From Paramyrothecium sp. XJ0827 (Eukaryota > Ascomycota > Sordariomycetes > Hypocreales > Stachybotryaceae), in the NCBI GenBank assembly GCA_020881915.1, contig JAJFPB010000002.1, positions 1,116,001 through 1,180,000 on the forward strand: a DNA stretch of 64,000 nucleotides, written 5' to 3'. Each line of letters starts with the position of its first letter. Positions within the stretch are counted from its first letter, which is position 1. A model generated the notes under the pieces. It did not search any database. It worked only from the letters and a program-made list of their open reading frames with translations, and had not been told where the DNA came from. Of the stretch, positions 58,918 to 64,000 are shown in pieces. The position numbers were made by a program, and so were the translations under genes.

Positions 58918-60069
58918 TTACACTTTGAGACTACTCAAGTTCTCTTCGAACTCCTTCCAAGCACTCCCAATCGGTTGAATGAGCGTGTACGCGGCTGGAC
59001 TGTTAAACTCCTGCACACCGTTGACGAGATACAAGGGGGTCATCTCTCCATCGTCGCTGAAGAACAGCTTGGGCCTCTCCCGACGGAAGAAGACAGTTGT
59101 GCTCCCGTCCGTAAAGTCGACCGTGGTGTTGTAGGCCAACGTGATGTTGTTGTAGTGCCATGGTCCCGTGTAGTTCCTGGAGTACAAGTGTGCGCCCACC
59201 CGCGGACCCTTGAGGCCCAGGGGAATGTCGACCATGTGGTGCACGAGCATGTGCCAGTGGCCGCGCTTGTCTCGCCACAGGAAGGGGTCTTCGCTCTTCA
59301 GAGACTCGTCTATCTGGGTGAACCTCGGCCTGTGGGCGATTGTGTATGGACCAGCATAGCTGTCTGCAACGTAGATGTCGCTGTTACCGATGCCTAGCAA
59401 CATGCTCTTGGTGGGGTTCTCTGGAGTCCACAGCGGCCAAGCGGCTGGGTTGGTGTTGTTGACGATCAGAGACTCGGGCTTGGTCCAGGTCCGCAGGTCG
59501 GTAGACGTGGTGACGGAAATGTTGGTGTGCACTTTAGTGGACCTGCAGGTATTGGGAAGCTCCCAGTCCCTGCCGATGAAATGCATCAGGTATTTGTTTT
59601 CAGCAGGGCTCCAAATGGTGGTTGGGTTGTGGCGAAACGTGGGAAACAACTGCTGAGCCCAGGTGTACGGGCCTTGTGGGCCGGTCCTTGACTCTGCTCG
59701 GATGACCTCGCTGAAGGGCCTCCAGCCTGACAGGCCACATCCCTTGGGGAATTGAGACACAATGAGGTGGAAAAGCCCAGGGTCCTCGCGGTCGTGAATG
59801 ATGTGGCCTCCCCATGAAGAGTTGCCGGCGCCCTCGCGGTAAAAGCCGGGCAGCGAGATGTTGGTATGGTTGTAGCCCGAATACCGCTCAGCAGGTTGCA
59901 GGTCGAGCTCGCTGCAGTCGGCACCCCTCCAACCAGGGTCGCAGATGCATGTCGTATTGCAAGAGCAGATGCCATTGAGACCACAATCTTCCATAGTCTG
60001 GCATGCCAGGGCAACGCATAGCAGCAAGGCCACGGCCAGTAGCCAGGTACTACCGCGCCAATGAAGCAT
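58918..60069 (-). CDS. Secreted EGF-like plus GH43-like beta-propeller protein
   Basis: Intronless gene of 383 residues. A signal peptide covers residues 1-22 (WLLAVALLLCVALA). A small EGF-like module follows (about 23-57: CQTMEDCGLNGICSCNTTC, CICDPGWRGADC) with six or more cysteines. The rest has the look of a five-bladed glycoside hydrolase family 43/62-type propeller. Examples are SSWGGHIIHDREDPGLFHL, PTTIWSPAENKYLMHFIGRDW, TSTDLRTWTKPESL, SEDPFLWRDKRGHWHMLVHH and FSDDGEMTPLYLVNGVQ. Many N-glycosylation sites (NHTN, NSS, NIS, NYT, NTT) fit secretion. The family resembles extracellular EGF/GH43-fold proteins of fungi and oomycetes, and whether it cleaves a glycan is not known. It is isolated from other genes. 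The domain assignment for the propeller is moderately sure. Confidence 0.88.
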   Translation of the reverse strand: MLHWRGSTWLLAVALLLCVALACQTMEDCGLNGICSCNTTCICDPGWRGADCSELDLQPAERYSGYNHTNISLPGFYREGAGNSSWGGHIIHDREDPGLFHLIVSQFPKGCGLSGWRPFSEVIRAESRTGPQGPYTWAQQLFPTFRHNPTTIWSPAENKYLMHFIGRDWELPNTCRSTKVHTNISVTTSTDLRTWTKPESLIVNNTNPAAWPLWTPENPTKSMLLGIGNSDIYVADSYAGPYTIAHRPRFTQIDESLKSEDPFLWRDKRGHWHMLVHHMVDIPLGLKGPRVGAHLYSRNYTGPWHYNNITLAYNTTVDFTDGSTTVFFRRERPKLFFSDDGEMTPLYLVNGVQEFNSPAAYTLIQPIGSAWKEFEENLSSLKV

Positions 60070-63000
60070 ATTGGCTGTGGTTCAACTCAAAGATGGCAAG
60101 CCAGGTTTATAGCATATTGTCTCGATCGCCAAAGTTTCGGGGTCGCTCGCTTTTCAAAGACTGCCTCATATTGGGGAACTTGCAGATCCGCGCCAATGCC
60201 TGCCGAGGCCACGGACATTTAAATCTCCATATTTTCCTCGTTCGTCCAACGGCAAATTCTCCTTAATTGGCTCTTCCCCACATGCCCCTCTGGTAGGGCA
60301 AGTGAGAAGGACCCTGGAGGGGAATGCTAGGTTATCGATCGGGGAATCCTGGCTCGTCCGTTGCTTGTCCGCCATTGGTCGAGCAATCGATGCGGGTGCA
60401 AACTGTTCCTGGATCGATCTAAAACTGGTCAGACTCTAGCACTTGGGTACTGGGTAATGCGGAAAACGTAGAAAATCAAAGCACTGCTTCAATACAAACT
60501 CGGGCAGGCTCCCGAAGGTGCCGTTGGGTCGTGGTGCTGTCCAGCGTCGAGGAACGGGCGTCGAACCTGAAAATTCCATGTCAAAAGAGTGAGTGAAGAT
60601 TGGCATCAAACAAGCATGACCAAATTTTTCATGGCAGCCATATTCATGGGGTCATTGTGGTAGAAAAACGGGATGCTGCATGGACGTGTGACAGTTTGCT
60701 CCTAGCCCCTTACCGCCTTTTTTCCAGGTCCAAGTCTGGCGGTGCCATGTTTGCCATCTAAATTCCCACCTAGTGGCATACCTGCCGATTTTCTAAGTCA
60801 TGGCCGTAAACTACGCACTTTCTGAAGCCACTGAGGATTCCCAGACTATGGCTGCTTCATGGCTGGAGCCGTAACCAGTAAGTCTCCATTTGCATTGAAC
60901 ACTTACTCGCAGAACAGCTTGATGAACGGGCCCTCTCGACCCGAGTCAGTCTGGCCCAGACAAGCATCGAGTCTAGGCACGGACGAGGACACGCACTCTC
61001 CAAGAACCCTTCGTGTCGAAGCCCTTCTGCCTTGGTCCACAAGCAGAAGATACAAGTTGCAAAGAAACCAATGATACTACCCAGCCACTGTACCTGCAAC
61101 ATCTCTACTAACCTGGACTACAGACCCTCGATCATAGACTCCAGCTGCCCGCACGCTCCGCGTCGAAGAGCCGACCCAAACCCCGTCTAACGAAAGCCAC
61201 GCCGGCTTCTCGACCGAGCTAATACACAACATGTAACGTTGTGCCGTGACCCTGTAGTCATGGCTATGGCGTGCCTGTTCCGGCCGAAAGTACAAGATAC
61301 AACCTGAGAAGGGAGCAAAAGAGCATTGGAGACTACCTAGCCTCAATACCAGTCTCAAGGCCGTCACCTGCGCTGCCTGAGAGTAGAAAGGGGGTGCAAA
61401 CGGCTAGCACGGCTGGCCACTGTCGTTGCTGTGCTTAACAACGCTCTAGGCGCATCTGTTGAATGGTATTCATGTGGTCAATTCAGTCGCCCCCTTTTCT
61501 CAGCTCTTCCCGCTTGTGAGCCTTGACATGTTCAGCAGTACGATCAGGTCTACCATCCAAGTCCTAGATTATCAGATGCTGGGTTTATTCTTGAGCCTAT
61601 CTTTTGCCTCACCGTTTCCCGAGGGATTTGTTCTTTCTTTGTCCCTGCAATCTCGTCTGCATCTTCCTTCCTCGAGATGCCCAGTTTACACTTCAAATCA
61701 ACAATTACGCTAACACTCAAGCGAGATTCATGTTAAGCAGCAGAGAATGAGTTGTCTTGCCCTTCTCCCTAAAATGCAAGGTTTACTGGATTCTTTCCAT
61801 ACCTCAGCCATCCAACGCGTCATGAATGGACCACACTTCTTCTCTGCCAGCCATTGCAGGAGAACGAGCTGGGATAACTCGTCAAGTCTACCATTGCCGT
61901 CCCTGCGTCGAAGAAGGAGCTTCATAGCCACTCGTACCCCGTCCAAGTCTGACCAGTACACCCGGCCGCCATCTCCACTTGAATCTCTGAAATAATCCTT
62001 TGCTGCACATGACTACCAGTCAGCTAGACCACATTGTAAGAGTTCTGCCCCTCCCCTCCTTCCCTGTTTTCGATGACAACAAAATTTGTAGCATTTGAAC
62101 ACAATCTGGCTTCCGGAAGTAGTAACGTGGCTGTTTCTCGTCAAGGTTGCATTTTTGAATGCCGTAAACGGTATTGTCTGCATCATATGGTGGAAGAGTG
62201 GTCTCAAACAGAACCTGATCCCGGGAAATCCTTCCTTCGACGCCGTGGCCCTCCACCATTCAGTGGGAAGGGTCCTTGTGTGAGATTTTCTGCTCTAGTC
62301 AGCTTATGGGTGCTTCATTGTACGTTGGCGGAGGCTGCTGCGTTGCCATGACTGAATACAGAAATGAAATGAATTTAAGGGCAACATTAGAAACCCGGAG
62401 AAGAGAGCAGTCTCACGAAGATTGAAGACGGCCATCTGAATATCACGACTCAGAATCACTAGGAGCTCGAGGCGACAGACTGAGTCTCTTGGCAATCCTA
62501 TGGAGCATCCAGAAGGCCACCTGTGCCGCCCCCATGTTCTCCACACGTGGCCTTGCAACATTTCCAACAATGCTCTCGAATAGAACAGCCGCTGTATATA
62601 CAAGCTTGGATCGTGAAAACGCTGAACTCCCGTGTGGTGGCGGGTTTGTCCAAAGCTTGGTAGCTTAGCGACGCTGACTCGCTTGGCAACTTGCATGGAT
62701 ACAGGACGCTGCCCGGACTGCAATGAGATCATCAAACACCATTCGGCGGAGCGCGCTCATAGTCGTGTCCAGATGCCATCTCGGCTCATCTGTCTGTCAT
62801 TGCTGTGTCTAACGAGCGACTGCTGCACAGAACTTATCATGTCCAATATGGGGGCAGGTAGCCTTCTGGACATTGTTGTATCTTCGTCTTCTCGGAAAAG
62901 CTGTACTAGGGAAGCCATGGGGTACCCATCCCAAAGCCTCCAAGCCCCTTTTCGAACCGCATGTGCAAGCGGATTGTATTCGCAGCGAGATATCGGAAGT

Positions 63001-64000
63001 CGTTTACGTTCACGTGCATTCTCGCAATGGGATCTTGGATCTGGAACTGTTCTCGAGTCAGTTACAGTCTGGTTCTCCTTGTCACAGGAGCTTAGCTTTT
63101 CTTGTATTCTTTGCCATTACATTGACAGCCCCAAGACCGGTTTCTCGCCAAGTCGAACGTTTTGTTGGTTGAGTCCCGAAAGTCTAGTCTCTGGGTCCGA
63201 CTGCAGAGCCTGTTGCTCCCGCCATTCTATTGTCCCAAGCTGGGGAAGCTACTCGTCCTAGAATCTTTCCAGGGAGGTATACGCCAGTTGTTGTTCTTCA
63301 GGAAAACCCCTGAAGTGCGAGGTCTTTGTTGTGTTGTGGATCATGCGTAGATCTGTTGTGGAAGTAAGAGCAGCGATGGCAGCCTTGGGAAATAAGTCAA
63401 GTCTGACCAATCCAATGAACGAGGGCCAGTGGCAGTTCAGGGCACTCCCAGACTTGTGCTGGGTTGCTGAGACGTAGTAGGTAAGCTCAGCTGTCGGGTA
63501 CTGGCAGCCGGGCAATTTCCACCCGGCTATCTTTTTTCTCATTTTCTTCACAAGAATATTTACAGCATGCAGACTTTGGAGGCATGCCCTATGCCATGCT
63601 CAGTTCTGCTTCCTTCTCCTACGTGATCTTATTCTTACCATTATTTTTCTTCTGAAAAATATTGCTTATATCACAAGGACGATTCCATAAGGAAGTACCC
63701 TGTCCCGACTTGACACCAACGCCTTGTTACGCTCCCGATTCAGACACGGGATGATGCTATATCTTCTTTAGATTCGGAGTAGCAGATGGGCAACTTATAG
63801 CTAGATTGGTGAAGAAAACAGCAGCTCGGTATACTAAGCATTGACGTTCTGTCGACGTTTACTTTGACTTGTTTCTTCCTCGCTGACATCTGCTCACTGT
63901 CACAGGGATTGGGCCAGTTCCAAGTACGTTGGAGTGTCATAAATTCCTAGCTTATTGCTTTTGTGCACGACCTTCACCCTCTCCTCCCTTCAAATCGTCG
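60070..64000. other. 3.9 kb region with no supported intact gene
   Basis: Left part is the promoter of the EGF/propeller gene. On the minus strand between 62700 and 61728 several short open blocks read somewhat like protein, but they lie in different frames with stops between, and no start or intron set joins them. They may be a decayed gene or chance. Nothing is recognised from 62750 to the end of the window. Confidence 0.4.

Overview
The window is nuclear DNA of a filamentous ascomycete (Pezizomycotina), most likely a sordariomycete and plausibly a member of Hypocreales. The evidence is the gene set and the gene architecture. Introns are short (about 45-410 nt) with GTRAGT-type donors, CTAAC/CTGAC branch sites and YAG acceptors. 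Promoters are CT-rich, sometimes with a TATA box. Genes stand alone rather than in operons, and the coding families are fungal (Ecm29, Ubx5-type UBX protein, NAD-isocitrate dehydrogenase subunit 1, a GCK-type Ste20 kinase, a Csx1/Nam8-type three-RRM protein, DUF7770, a proteinase-K-like subtilisin). The genus cannot be fixed from the sequence alone.

Layout. From 0.4 to 1.8 kb lies a secreted S8A subtilisin (minus strand), followed by 3.2 kb without recognisable genes. From 5 to 9.4 kb there are three small-molecule enzymes on the minus strand: a Nudix hydrolase, a threonine aldolase and a strikingly GC-rich ACC-synthase-like PLP enzyme. From 10.2 to 24.9 kb there is a dense housekeeping block, all on the minus strand: IDH1, a Ste20/GCK kinase, a UBA-UAS-UBX protein and the proteasome adaptor Ecm29. 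The last two both belong to the ubiquitin-proteasome/Cdc48 system. From 25.6 to 29 kb there is a membrane protein of unknown function whose two coding halves do not join cleanly, and a DUF7770 protein. The next 6.8 kb (29-35.8 kb) is almost gene-free and ends in the long pyrimidine-rich leader of a three-RRM RNA-binding protein (35.8-37.5 kb). From 39 to 51.3 kb there are scattered catabolic or secreted proteins: a cyclase-family enzyme, a secreted metallo-beta-lactamase-fold protein, an SDR oxidoreductase and a nine-exon secreted LVIVD-repeat protein. Near the right end a secreted EGF plus GH43-like propeller protein (58.9-60.1 kb) stands alone between two gene-poor stretches.

The most unusual part is 51.8-54.6 kb, read on the minus strand. 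It starts with a good TATA box and a long ATG-free polypyrimidine leader. A chain of textbook fungal splice signals follows at about 85-90 bp spacing, bounding exons of only 16-33 nt. After these come an exon of about 300 nt that folds into three consecutive hairpins, and tandem duplications of splice-signal-bearing units. I could not extract a convincing protein from it. It looks like a spliced non-coding RNA or a micro-exon gene and is the best candidate here for something undescribed.

All exon boundaries were derived by hand from splice consensus plus reading-frame arithmetic. Functional names rest on recognised motifs, not on database searches.
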